A stretch of 64,000 nt of DNA from Xanthobacteraceae bacterium (GTDB lineage: Bacteria > Pseudomonadota > Alphaproteobacteria > Rhizobiales > Xanthobacteraceae), in NCBI GenBank assembly GCA_004297465.1, contig SCUB01000001.1, positions 558,001 through 622,000 on the forward strand. Direction: 5' to 3'. The position numbers were made by a program, and so were the translations under genes. The number at the start of each line of letters is the position of its first letter. Positions within the stretch are counted from its first letter, which is position 1. This document shows, piece by piece, positions 35,981 to 43,973 of this stretch. Below the pieces are notes generated by a model. It did no database searches and was not told the DNA's origin. It saw nothing but the letters and a program-made list of their open reading frames with translations.

Positions 35981-38665
35981 ATGAACCGGGCCGCCGATCG
36001 CTCCATGCGCACCACCTGTCCCTATTGCGGCGTCGGCTGCGGCGTGCTCGCCACGCCCGATGGCTTTGGCGGTGCGACGATTGCCGGCGATCCCGGCCAT
36101 CCCGCCAATTCCGGCAAACTTTGCTCCAAGGGCACGGCGCTCGGCGAGACGTTGGGCCTGTCGCATCGCCTGCTCACGCCGATGCTGCGCACGCCTGCCG
36201 GTACGCTGGCGCCATCCGGCTGGGACATGGCGCTCGATCGCGTGGCGGGCGAATTCTCCCGCATCGTCACGCGCGACGGGCCCGAGGCGGTCGCGTTCTA
36301 TCTCTCCGGGCAGTTGCTGACCGAGGACTATTACGTCGCCAACAAGCTGATGAAGGGTTTCATCGGCTCGCCGCACGTCGACACCAATTCGCGGCTGTGC
36401 ATGGCCTCCGCCGTTGCCGGCCATCGCCGCGCCTTCGGCGCCGACGTCGTGCCGGGCTGCTACGCGGACATCGACCAGGCCGACCTCATCGTCCTTGCCG
36501 GCGCCAACGCGGCATGGTGCCATCCGATCCTGTTCCAGCGCATGCAGCGCGCCCGAGCCGGGCGCGGCGCCCGGCTCGTCGTCATCGACCCGCGCCGCAC
36601 CGCCTCGGCGGAAGAGGCCGATCTCGTGCTCGCCATCCGGCCGGGCAGCGACGCGGTGCTGTTTTGCGGCCTCTTGAAGCATCTTGCCGATCGCGGCGCG
36701 TGCGACGCGCGCTTCATCGCCGACCACACCGTCGGCTTCGACGCCGCGCTGGCACGGGCCCAGGAAATCGCACCATCGCTTGATGCGGTCGCACGCGCCA
36801 CCGGGATAGACGGCGCTGTGCTTGCGCAATTCTATGATCTGTTCCGCGCCACCGAACGCACCGTTACCGCGTTTTCGCAAGGGATCAACCAGTCGGCGCA
36901 GGGCACCGACAAGGTCAACGCCATCATCAACTGCCATCTCGCCACCGGCCGCATCGGCAAGCCCGGGGCGGGGCCGTTCTCGCTCACCGGACAACCCAAC
37001 GCGATGGGCGGCCGCGAGGTCGGCGGCATGGCCAACCAGCTTGCCGCGCACATGGATTACACGCCGGCCGCGATCGACCGGACGCAACGGTTCTGGAACG
37101 CGCCGCGCATGGCCACCCGCGAAGGCTACAAGGCGGTCGATCTGTTCGATGCCATCGGGCGCGGCGAGATCAAGGCGCTGTGGGTGATGGGCACCAATCC
37201 GGCGGTCTCGCTGCCCGATGCCGCGCGCGCGCGCGCGGCGCTTGGCCGGCTCGAACTCATGGTGGTGTCGGACAACGTCGCGGCCAACGACACCATCGCG
37301 GCCGGCGCGCATGTCGTGCTGCCCGCGCTTGGATGGGGCGAGAAATCCGGCACGGTGACCAATTCCGAGCGCCGCATCTCGCGCCAGCGCGCGTTCCTGC
37401 CGCCGCCAGGACGCGCGCGTCCCGACTGGTGGATCGTGAGCGAGGTGGCGCGGCGCATGGGCTTTGGCGCGGCGTTCGCCTACACTCGCGCCGCCGATAT
37501 CTTCCGCGAGCACGCCGCGCTGTCGGCGTTCGAAAATAATGGCGCGCGCGCGTTCGACCTGTCCGGCCTCGCGGGCTTGTCAGACGCAGCCTATGACGGA
37601 CTTCCGCCGGTGCAATGGCCGGTGCGCGAGACGAGCAAGCGCGGCCGGGCGCGGATGTTCGACGACGGAGCTTTCTTCACATCCGACGGCAAGGCGCGCT
37701 TCGTCGCGCCCGATGTTCCGGCGTTGGCGACGGTAACCTCGGCAGCGTTCCCCTTGCGTCTTAATACCGGCCGCATCCGAGACCAGTGGCACACCATGAC
37801 ACGCACCGGGGAAAGCCCCCGCCTGGCGCAACATCTGACCGAACCATTCGTCGAGATCCATCCCGGCGACGTTGCCGATGCAGGGATTGCCGATGGCGGA
37901 TTCGCCCGGCTGACCACGGCATACGGGGCTTGCGTACTCAGGGTTCATGTCAACGAAGGCCAGCAGCGCGGCCTTGTCTTCGCGCCGATCCACTGGAGCG
38001 CGGCGACGGCATCCGATGCGCGGGTCGGCGCGTTGACGGCGCCGATCACCGATCCGGTATCGGGCCAGCCCGAGGCCAAGGCCACCCCGGTGGCGATCGC
38101 GCCGGTGGCTTACGCGCTGTCCGGCTTCATCGTGTCGGACCGCGAACTGATGTTGCCGCCGGCAAGCTGGTGGGCGCGCATCGCGGTGCCGGGCGGCGTC
38201 GGCTACGCCATCGCCGCCGATGGCGATACGACATGCTGGCATCAGCTGGCGCGCCGGATCGCGGGGGGCGAGATCATCGAATATCGCGACGGTAGCCGGG
38301 CCTACCGTGCCGGCGTCATCGTCGACGGCCGGCTGGCGTTCTGCCTGTTCGTCGGACCGGCCGGCACGATTCCGGCATGGGACGTGGTGAAAGCCCTGTT
38401 CGCCGGTGGCGAGCTATCCCCCGCCGCGCGGCGCGTGCTGCTGTCGGGCCGCTCGTGCGAAGGGATCGCCGACGACGGCCCGGTGGTCTGCGCCTGCTTC
38501 AGCATCGGCGCCCGCCGCATCGAGCGATTGATCGCGGCGCAGCCCCGCGCGACCATCGCCGACATCGGTGGCGCGCTCAGGGCCGGCACCAACTGCGGCT
38601 CCTGCGTTCCCGAACTCAAGCGCCTGATCGCGCAGCGCGGGCCGCCACGCGAGAGCGCGGCCTGA
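35981..38665 (+). CDS. nasA: assimilatory nitrate reductase catalytic subunit
   Basis: 894 residues. It reduces nitrate to nitrite with a bis-MGD molybdenum cofactor. The N-terminal [4Fe-4S] cysteines are CPYCGVGC and LCSKG, and the molybdopterin domains are complete (ALWVMGTNPAVSLPDA, LNTGRIRDQWHTMTRTG). The C-terminus adds a BFD-type [2Fe-2S] domain (VCACFSIG...GTNCGSCVPELKRLI), as in NasA proteins that take electrons from a flavoprotein or ferredoxin. No Tat signal, consistent with a cytoplasmic enzyme. Start ATG 35981 follows CGGAGG. Confidence 0.95.
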   Translation: MNRAADRSMRTTCPYCGVGCGVLATPDGFGGATIAGDPGHPANSGKLCSKGTALGETLGLSHRLLTPMLRTPAGTLAPSGWDMALDRVAGEFSRIVTRDGPEAVAFYLSGQLLTEDYYVANKLMKGFIGSPHVDTNSRLCMASAVAGHRRAFGADVVPGCYADIDQADLIVLAGANAAWCHPILFQRMQRARAGRGARLVVIDPRRTASAEEADLVLAIRPGSDAVLFCGLLKHLADRGACDARFIADHTVGFDAALARAQEIAPSLDAVARATGIDGAVLAQFYDLFRATERTVTAFSQGINQSAQGTDKVNAIINCHLATGRIGKPGAGPFSLTGQPNAMGGREVGGMANQLAAHMDYTPAAIDRTQRFWNAPRMATREGYKAVDLFDAIGRGEIKALWVMGTNPAVSLPDAARARAALGRLELMVVSDNVAANDTIAAGAHVVLPALGWGEKSGTVTNSERRISRQRAFLPPPGRARPDWWIVSEVARRMGFGAAFAYTRAADIFREHAALSAFENNGARAFDLSGLAGLSDAAYDGLPPVQWPVRETSKRGRARMFDDGAFFTSDGKARFVAPDVPALATVTSAAFPLRLNTGRIRDQWHTMTRTGESPRLAQHLTEPFVEIHPGDVADAGIADGGFARLTTAYGACVLRVHVNEGQQRGLVFAPIHWSAATASDARVGALTAPITDPVSGQPEAKATPVAIAPVAYALSGFIVSDRELMLPPASWWARIAVPGGVGYAIAADGDTTCWHQLARRIAGGEIIEYRDGSRAYRAGVIVDGRLAFCLFVGPAGTIPAWDVVKALFAGGELSPAARRVLLSGRSCEGIADDGPVVCACFSIGARRIERLIAAQPRATIADIGGALRAGTNCGSCVPELKRLIAQRGPPRESAA

Positions 38666-38735
38666 AGGCTTGACGCGCGGCGCGGCGTCGGCAAGCTGGG
38701 TTCAGCCATGAGGCCTAGGCGAGGGAGCAACACCG

Positions 38736-39434
38736 ATGCCGTTTACCGCCAAGACCATTGCCGCGATGACGCAGCTCACCACCGCGACCATCACCACCGT
38801 CCTGTTGAAGAAAGGCTTGCGCAACATCTGGCTGCGCGGCGCGCGTCCGCTCGCCGCGGGAGCCGCGCGCGTGGCGGGGCCCGCGTTCACGCTGCGTTTC
38901 ATCCCAGCGCGCGAGGACATGGCGACGCCGGAATCGTGGGCCTCGCCGGTCTCCACCCGCACCGCCATCGAGGCGATGCCCGCCGGCTGCGTCGCCGTGA
39001 TCGACGCCATGGGCGTGCGCGATGCCGGCATCTTCGGCGACATCCTGTGCGCGCGCATGGCGGAGCGGAAGGTCGGCGCGCTGGTCACCGACGGCGTGGT
39101 GCGCGACGAGATCGGCGTGCGCGCCACCGGCCTTGCGGTGTGGTGCGGCGGCACCGCGGCGCCGCCTTCGGTCGCCGGCCTCACCTTCATCAACTGGGGC
39201 GAGCCGATCGGCTGCGGCGGCGTCGCGGTCTATCCCAACGACATGATGGTCGCCGACCAGGACGGCGTCGTCGTGGTGCCGCAGGCCATGGTCGAACACG
39301 TCATCCAGACCGCGACCGAGCAGGAACGGATGGAGGGCTGGATTCTGGAGGAAGTCCGACGCGGCGTGGCGCTGCCCGGCCTTTATCCGATGAGCGCGGA
39401 GACGAAAGCGCGCTACGAAGCTTCACACAAGTAG
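38736..39434 (+). CDS. RraA-like / HMG aldolase family protein
   Basis: 232 residues of the RraA/dimethylmenaquinone methyltransferase-like fold (PAGCVAVIDAMGVRDAGIFGDILCARM, GALVTDGVVRDEI, NDMMVADQDGVVVVPQAM). Some members inhibit RNase E; others are metal-dependent aldolases acting on 4-hydroxy-4-methyl-2-oxoglutarate or oxaloacetate. The conserved Arg/Asp of the aldolases (TDGVVRD, VADQDG) are present, so an enzyme is more likely. Next to a binding protein of the Leu/Ile/Val type, it could serve catabolism. Confidence 0.85.
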   Translation: MPFTAKTIAAMTQLTTATITTVLLKKGLRNIWLRGARPLAAGAARVAGPAFTLRFIPAREDMATPESWASPVSTRTAIEAMPAGCVAVIDAMGVRDAGIFGDILCARMAERKVGALVTDGVVRDEIGVRATGLAVWCGGTAAPPSVAGLTFINWGEPIGCGGVAVYPNDMMVADQDGVVVVPQAMVEHVIQTATEQERMEGWILEEVRRGVALPGLYPMSAETKARYEASHK

Positions 39435-39446
39435 CCGCCAAGAAAA

Positions 39447-39479
39447 CAGCCGCGGCAGGGTTGCCGCGGCTGTCTCATT
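39447..39479. terminator. bidirectional hairpin terminator
   Basis: A perfect 11-base stem (CAGCCGCGGCA / TGCCGCGGCTG, 4-base loop, 39447-39472) is flanked by T-rich sequence on the plus side and by A-rich sequence (AGAAAA) on the other side. It sits between the convergent RraA-like gene and the binding-protein gene and could stop both. Confidence 0.85.
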
Positions 39480-39504
39480 TTCTGTCCACTCAGGCGTTCA
39501 GGCG

Positions 39505-40683
39505 TTACTTCATGCGCGCCTTGACCGGGTCCTTGACGTTCTCGAACTTGTCGATCTCGACATTGCGCATCTGGCCGTCGACCTTCTCGACCCGGCGGAT
39601 GTAGATCGTGTGGATGATATCGCGCGTCTCGGGGTCGATCGCCGCGGGTCCGCGCGGGCTTTCCCACTTCATGCCCTTGGCGGCGTTGACGAGCGCCTCG
39701 GCGTCGGCCGTGCCGTTGGTCTTCTTCAGCGCCTCGTAGATCAAGTGCATGCCGTCGTAGCCGCCGACCGCGAAGAAGTCCGGCTCGCGCTTGAACTCGG
39801 CCTTGTAGGCGGCGACGAAGTCCTTGTTCATCTGGGAATTGTGATTGGCGTCGTAGTGAAACGCGGTGATGATTCCAGCCGCCGATTCACCCAGCGCCTT
39901 GAGCGAGGCCTCGTCGGAGATTTCGCCCTGGCCCATGATCTTGATCTTGGAAGGGTCCATGCCGCGCTCGATCAGCGCCTTGGCCAGCGCCGGCGGTTGC
40001 GAGCCGGAGGGCACGAAGATGAAGATGCCGTCCGGGTTGGAATCCTTGGCGCGCTGCACGAACGCGGAGAAGTCCGGGCTCGCCAGCGGCATGCGCACCG
40101 AGCCGATGATCTCGCCGCCGCCGGCCTTGAAGGCGTTCTGGAACGCCGTTTCGGCGTCGTGGCCCGGACCGTAGTCGGACACCATCGTGAAGACCTTCTT
40201 GATGCCGTTCTTGGCCGCCCATGTGCCGAGCGGCTCGGTGTTCTGCGGCAGCGTCACCGACACGCGCGCCATGTAGGGCGACTTGGTGGTGATGATCGAG
40301 GTCGCCGCGTTCATCACGACCATGAACTTCTTGGCGTTCGCGGAAAGATCGGCAACGGTCATCGCCTCGGGCGTGATGACGAAGCCGGCAAGAATGTCAG
40401 CGTTCTCCTTGACGATCAGTTCCTGCGCGTGGCGCTTGGCCGCATCCGGCGTGCCGGCGGTGTCGCGGCGGATGATCTCGATCTTCTTGCCGGCGACCGT
40501 GTCGCCATGCTGCTTCATGTACAGCTTGACGCCGTTGTCCATCTGCGTCGCCGGCTCGGTGAACTGTCCGGTGTATGACAGCAGGAGACCGACCTTGACC
40601 GCCTGCTGGGCCGCCGCCGGCCCGAAGGCGCCCGCGCCGATGGCAGCCGCCATGCACGCCTTGAGAACTACCTTTTGCATCAC
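39505..40683 (-). CDS. ABC transporter substrate-binding protein, Leu/Ile/Val type
   Basis: 392 residues with a Sec signal peptide (cleavage near AAAQQAVKVG). The periplasmic-binding type I fold is clear: VGLLLSYTGQFTEPATQMDNGVKLY, DILAGFVITPEAMTVADLSA, MVSDYGPGHDAETAFQNAF. Many such proteins in Rhizobiales bind aromatic or carboxylate substrates rather than amino acids; the ligand is not evident. No permease or ATPase gene is adjacent. The second Met (40680) is an equally good start. Confidence 0.9.
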   Translation of the reverse strand: MMQKVVLKACMAAAIGAGAFGPAAAQQAVKVGLLLSYTGQFTEPATQMDNGVKLYMKQHGDTVAGKKIEIIRRDTAGTPDAAKRHAQELIVKENADILAGFVITPEAMTVADLSANAKKFMVVMNAATSIITTKSPYMARVSVTLPQNTEPLGTWAAKNGIKKVFTMVSDYGPGHDAETAFQNAFKAGGGEIIGSVRMPLASPDFSAFVQRAKDSNPDGIFIFVPSGSQPPALAKALIERGMDPSKIKIMGQGEISDEASLKALGESAAGIITAFHYDANHNSQMNKDFVAAYKAEFKREPDFFAVGGYDGMHLIYEALKKTNGTADAEALVNAAKGMKWESPRGPAAIDPETRDIIHTIYIRRVEKVDGQMRNVEIDKFENVKDPVKARMK

Positions 40684-40852
40684 ACCTCCCTTTGGCCCCG
40701 TGATTGGAGCTACTTCACTGCTGATCCGGTAAATCTAGCGATCCGCATTCATGCGCCGCATTTTTAAGCGCCGGAAGCCAGAAATTACACGTTGAATGCA
40801 ATGCGCGGGTGATGCCGAAATTGATTTTTGTGATTACAACAGGCGATCACCC

Positions 40853-41911
40853 TTATTCCCGCACCTCTATCCGCGCCGGCCCCGCCTCGACCTGTCCGAT
40901 GCGCCGCGCGAACGGATAGCCGGCGGCAATCATCGTTCGCAGGATATCGTCGGCGCGGTCCGCCGCGCATGTCACCAGCAGGCCGCCGGAGGTTTGCGGA
41001 TCAGTGAGCAGGTGGCGCTGCCAGTCGGGTAGGTCCGGCGGCAGCGCCACGCTTGAGCCGTAGCTCGCCCAGTTGCGCTGCGAAGCGCCGGTGACGCACC
41101 CCGCCCGCGCCAGTGCCGCGGACTGCGGCAGCAGCGGCAGAGCCGCCACTGAAACAGCCAGGTTTACCCCGGAGCCGCGCGCGACCTCGATGCCATGACC
41201 GAGCAGACCGAATCCGGTGATGTCGGTGATGGCATGGACGGCATCGTCCGTGGCCAGATCGGCGCCAATGCGGTTGAGCAGGGTGGTGGTGGCGATCAGG
41301 TCGGCATAGTCCTTCTCCGGCAGCATCCCCTTCTTGATCGCGGCGGAATAGATGCCGACGCCGAGCGGCTTGGTCAGCAGGATGGCGTCGCCCACGCGCG
41401 CGCCGGTGTTGCGGCGCACATGCTCCGGCTTGCAGGTGCCGACGACCGCAAGACCGTAGATCGGTTCAGGGGTGTCGATTGAATGACCGCCGGCCACGGG
41501 AATTCCCGCCGACACGCAGACCTCCGCGCCACCGCGCAGAATCTCCCGCACCGTTTCGGCCGGCAGCTTGTCGATCGGCATGCCCAGAATCGCCAGGGCC
41601 ATGATGGGCCTGGCGCCCATGGCATAGATATCGGAGAGGGCGTTGGTGGCGGCGATGCGGCCAAAATCAAAAGCGTCGTCCACCATCGGCATGAAGAAAT
41701 CGGTGGTCGCGACGATGCATGTGGTGTCGTCGACCTGCCAGACGGCGGCATCGTCTCCGGTTTCGGTACCGACCAGCAATTGCCGGTAGGGCCCGCCGGG
41801 CGCCGTTCCGGCCATAAGCTGCTGCAGCACGGAGGGCGCGAGCTTGCAGCCGCAGCCGCCGCCGTGCGCGAGGCTGGTGAGGCGGACCGGCTGGATGTTC
41901 TGGATGTTCAT
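40853..41911 (-). CDS. selD: selenide, water dikinase
   Basis: 352 residues. SelD makes selenophosphate from selenide and ATP, the selenium donor for SelA and for tRNA 2-selenouridine. The glycine-rich catalytic loop HGGGCGCK is at residues 16-23; the first Cys (C20, codon TGC) takes the place of selenocysteine found in some homologues. The AIRS-like ATP fold is intact ([57 protein letters not shown]). Start ATG 41911 has a strong AAGGAGG six bases upstream. It lies 29 bases after a TusA-like gene. Confidence 0.96.
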   Translation of the reverse strand: MNIQNIQPVRLTSLAHGGGCGCKLAPSVLQQLMAGTAPGGPYRQLLVGTETGDDAAVWQVDDTTCIVATTDFFMPMVDDAFDFGRIAATNALSDIYAMGARPIMALAILGMPIDKLPAETVREILRGGAEVCVSAGIPVAGGHSIDTPEPIYGLAVVGTCKPEHVRRNTGARVGDAILLTKPLGVGIYSAAIKKGMLPEKDYADLIATTTLLNRIGADLATDDAVHAITDITGFGLLGHGIEVARGSGVNLAVSVAALPLLPQSAALARAGCVTGASQRNWASYGSSVALPPDLPDWQRHLLTDPQTSGGLLVTCAADRADDILRTMIAAGYPFARRIGQVEAGPARIEVRE

Positions 41912-41940
41912 GTCAGCCTCCTTGCGTCGTGCAACCGTCA

Positions 41941-42198
41941 TCAGTGCCGCTTCACGATCCAGTAGATATAAAGCCCGTCGCGACGCTGCTGATCCGCCAG
42001 CCGGTGTCCGGTCTGGCTGGCGAAATGCGGAATGTCGATCACCGTCAGCGGGTCGGTGCATTCGAGCACCAGGGTGTCGCCGACCGGCATGTCCCTGATC
42101 GCCTTCTTGGCGCGCAGCACCACATACGGGCAGCGCATGCCGCGCAGATCAAGAACGTGCGCGTCGCCGCGCGCCGGTTCGGTCATGGCATCCATCAT
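41941..42198 (-). CDS. TusA/SirA-like sulfur carrier protein
   Basis: About 85 residues of the TusA fold ([19 protein letters not shown], then [20 protein letters not shown]). The persulfide-carrying Cys is at residue 23, but the usual CPxP signature reads CPYV, lacking the second Pro, as in some YedF-like variants. TusA proteins pass persulfide sulfur between partners. Placement directly before selD suggests sulfur or selenium delivery linked to selenophosphate synthesis (inference). ATGs at 42195 and 42186 are alternative starts. Confidence 0.88.
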   Translation of the reverse strand: MMDAMTEPARGDAHVLDLRGMRCPYVVLRAKKAIRDMPVGDTLVLECTDPLTVIDIPHFASQTGHRLADQQRRDGLYIYWIVKRH

Positions 42199-42261
42199 CG
42201 CCCGCAAGGCTTGCCGGGTTCGGTGCGAACCGGCGCCGCACCCGGCGGAAACCCTCTCCGT

Positions 42262-43365
42262 TCAGGCCGGCAGTTCCGTTGCCTTCAGGGCGTAGCGGAA
42301 CGTATCCGGATCGAGGCAGTCGAGGCGCAGGCTGGCGGTTTCGGCCTGCGGATACATCAGGAATCCGAGCGCCGGCCCTTCGGACCACGGCAGCCTGACA
42401 TCGTGCGCCACATTGTAGGCCAGCCAGTTCGTCTCCCACGCGCCGAACAGCTTGTCGCGCACCGCGACGACCCTGGCGTCGGAAAGCGGCAGATTGCCCG
42501 GCGGCTCTTCCAGCGCGACCTTGCGCACGTCGGCGGGATCAGCCGGCACCCAGCCGAACCCGGCGAGCCACACCTCGGCGCGGCAATGCTGCGCCTTGCT
42601 GACGATCTCGGTCTCCGCGCCGAGACTCCGGTAGCCGAATTTCGACGGCGCGATACGCAGGCCGTAGACGTCGCGCGCCGGGATGCCCACGGCACGCGCA
42701 AGACCCACGAACAGCGCGTTGAGGTCGGCGCATTTGCCACCCAGATTACCGGTCCTGAGCATCGCCGCGACATCACCGCTGCCGCAGCCGCGCGTGGCGG
42801 CATCGCGGAACGTGTTGTCGACAACCCATTCGTAGATGGCGCGCGCCTTGGCGAGATCGCTGCCCGCGCCGGCCGTGATCCTGTCGGCCGTCGCCTTGAC
42901 GATGCCGTCGGTCGGGATCAGATCGGTGGCTTCGAGATAGAGCCGCCGCTCCTGCGCCGACAGCGCCGGTACGGAGCCGGGCGCGGTCAGATCGATGGCG
43001 CGATCCCTGACGGCGAACCGGCTGGTGATTTCGGCGCCCGGCTCAGGTTCGCCAGCGTCCCATTGCAGGTACAGCATACCGGCGCCGTATTTCGGATCGC
43101 GCGCAAGCATCGCGGTGGCCGCGTTGGTGCGCCAGGTGCTGCCAGACGGATGGAACCAGTCCGGCGCATTGAACGAAGGCAGCGGCACCCACGCCTGCGT
43201 GCGGCCTTTCGGCTGCGCGATCTCGAGACGCGTCGTGAGCTGGAACTTGCGCCAAACACCGGGCGTCGGAGCAAAAGCGGTCTGGGCCATCGCCGCGCCA
43301 GGCATGAGGGCGCCGACCGCAACCGCGGCGCCGGCCTTCATGAAATCCCGCCGATCAAGCGTCAT
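42262..43365 (-). CDS. Tat-exported transglutaminase-like cysteine peptidase family protein
   Basis: 367 residues with a twin-arginine signal (LDRRDFMKAGAAVAVGAL, cleavage near AMAQ). The transglutaminase-like core has its catalytic triad in order: C212 (GGKCADLN), H260 (QHCRAEVW) and D276 (WVPADPAD). Such bacterial proteins can be proteases or amidases; the substrate is unknown. It is transcribed toward tusA/selD with a 63-base gap and could be in the same transcript. Its function in the selenium locus is not evident. Confidence 0.88.
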   Translation of the reverse strand: MTLDRRDFMKAGAAVAVGALMPGAAMAQTAFAPTPGVWRKFQLTTRLEIAQPKGRTQAWVPLPSFNAPDWFHPSGSTWRTNAATAMLARDPKYGAGMLYLQWDAGEPEPGAEITSRFAVRDRAIDLTAPGSVPALSAQERRLYLEATDLIPTDGIVKATADRITAGAGSDLAKARAIYEWVVDNTFRDAATRGCGSGDVAAMLRTGNLGGKCADLNALFVGLARAVGIPARDVYGLRIAPSKFGYRSLGAETEIVSKAQHCRAEVWLAGFGWVPADPADVRKVALEEPPGNLPLSDARVVAVRDKLFGAWETNWLAYNVAHDVRLPWSEGPALGFLMYPQAETASLRLDCLDPDTFRYALKATELPA

Positions 43366-43973
43366 CGCTATCCTCCCCGTATGAGTTGTAAAGGTGATGA
43401 GAAAACCGCCCCGGCGATTGCGGATGGTGTGTGGCGGATGGTGTGTGAATGATGGGTGCGCGAGAAAGGGGCTGGCTGGCCGTCAACATCTTCCACGGGC
43501 TGCATCGGACGACATGCAGCGCAATTCAGGAAATTGTCGCCCCGAACCTCGGGAGCCGCCATGGCCTCCACAAGGCGCATAGTGGAATGCCACTCGCCCG
43601 CGAGTCAATGAATTCGCCTGGAATTCGCCTGGACAAAAGCATCCTGCACCGCCCACAATCGTTGTGCGGCGCAGTGTAAATCAAATTTCCTTGTATTGTT
43701 TGACATTTAGCATGCAGCGGAAATACCATCACGTTGTTCGATCGCTGATTTGATCGCCTGACGTGCAAACAAGCCACAGGAAATCCGGCCGTTTTCATCG
43801 TTTTCGGCCGGGAGTTGTCAGCCAGAACTTTCAAGCAGGGTTTTCAGCAGAAACTTCCATTGAGGATCAAGGATCTCCGATAGAATTTGATGGGTGGCGC
43901 GTAGCGCGGCAGGCGAGAACACACCAATCAACAACCAATGTCCCCCGGCGGGGGCCTAGGGCAGGAGACACCG
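43366..43973. other. long AT-richer intergenic region upstream of formate dehydrogenase
   Basis: A 608-base divergent gap with lower GC than its surroundings, most clearly over 43680-43920. It holds an inverted repeat ACTCG-CCCG-CGAGT (43592-43605), a tandem GAATTCGCCTG duplication (about 43610-43633), a TTGACA at 43700-43705 without a convincing -10 element, and a GGCCG/CGGCC inverted repeat around 43792-43815. A CCCCC/GGGGG hairpin (43942-43954) stands just before the fdh ribosome binding site. No gene is supported. It probably carries the promoters of both the fdh operon and the transglutaminase-selD side. Confidence 0.5.
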
